Source of the DNA: Bdellovibrionales bacterium
Lineage (GTDB): Bacteria > Bdellovibrionota > Bdellovibrionia > Bdellovibrionales > JAMPXM01
Assembly: GCA_005792225.1 (NCBI GenBank)
Contig: SXSP01000214.1
Span: 1-5,917, forward strand
Reading direction: 5' to 3'
DNA: 5,917 nt
A program made the translations under genes and the position numbers. Of the stretch, positions 5,790 to 5,917 are shown one piece after another. The notes below the pieces were generated by a model that was not told the DNA's origin, searched no databases, and saw only the letters and a program-made list of their open reading frames with translations. Within the stretch, counting starts at the first letter, position 1. The number at the start of each line of letters is the position of its first letter.

Positions 5790-5917
5790 GGCTTTCGTTT
5801 TGGGGGGGGCTTCGTGCACCCCGGGCGCATTCGTTTCGGGGGGCCTTCGTGCACCCCGGGGGCTTTCGTTTTGAACGAAAACTTTCGTGCACCCCGCGGC
5901 TTTCGTTTTGGACGAAA
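5790..5917. repeat. Imperfect tandem repeat array, about 36-bp period (continues past the window)
   Basis: Two alternating motifs recur. GGCTTTCGTTTTG occurs at 5790-5802, 5861-5873 and 5898-5910, with a degenerate copy at about 5827-5838. TTCGTGCACCCCG occurs at 5811-5823, 5846-5858 and 5884-5896. The period is 35-38 bp. The shared core TTCGT recurs seven times (5794, 5811, 5830, 5846, 5865, 5884, 5902) at 16-19 bp steps, so each unit looks like two diverged half-units. Some units contain dyads: TTTCGTT and AACGAAA around a 3-nt centre at 5864-5880, and GTGCAC in each second motif. The array reaches the window edge, so its full length is unknown. The spacing is too short for a CRISPR array. 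Confidence 0.75.

Noticed and set aside
5608..5892. N-terminal extension of the RHS frame (about 95 residues, Pro/Thr-rich)
   Set aside because: A clean signal peptide begins at the ATG at 5607 with a G-rich ribosome binding site before it. The extension runs through tandem repeats and looks like chance open frame in C-rich DNA.
5790..5917. CRISPR array
   Set aside because: The period is about 36 bp with no unique spacers of 25-40 bp between identical repeats; the whole unit is repetitive and degenerate.

Overview
The window (about 5.9 kb, moderately GC-rich) is bacterial chromosomal DNA from a Gram-negative organism. Two exported proteins have signal peptides ending in Ala-X-Ala, and one of them is a periplasmic-type YceI protein. 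The mix of a PotABC-type transporter, a stand-alone PAS protein, a secreted YceI protein, a secreted subtilase and an RHS/YD-repeat protein with a DUF6531-like N-terminus fits Bdellovibrionota or a related delta-proteobacterial-type lineage. That placement is an inference from gene content and style, not a proven assignment.

Layout. 1-2126 (+): the 3' end of potA, then potB and potC, with a 4-bp ATGA overlap and an 8-bp overlap, forming one polyamine-type ABC importer operon. No potD (substrate-binding protein) follows. 2075-2653 (-): a stand-alone PAS-domain protein whose 3' end overlaps the potC 3' end antisense by 52 bp. 2654-3008: a divergent intergenic region of about 355 bp between the PAS gene and the YceI gene. 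3009-3506 (+): a secreted YceI-family protein. 3509-4606 (-) and 4606-5607 (-): a two-gene unit read right to left. It encodes a short exported RHS/YD-repeat protein and then an exported S8 serine protease, joined by a TAATG stop/start overlap. 5608-5917: non-coding leader of the RHS-protease unit. It is G/T-rich on the + strand and contains an imperfect tandem repeat (period about 36 bp, sub-period about 18 bp) that runs to the window edge.

How it fits together. PotB and PotC form the membrane pore and PotA the ATPase of an importer, probably for spermidine/putrescine. The PAS protein is probably a cytoplasmic sensor or adaptor with no visible output domain. The RHS fragment and subtilase are both exported and translationally linked, which suggests a joint extracytoplasmic role. 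The pair and the repeat array in front of it are the parts most worth a closer look. Both convergent gene pairs (potC/PAS and YceI/protease) are packed with essentially no room for ordinary intergenic terminators.
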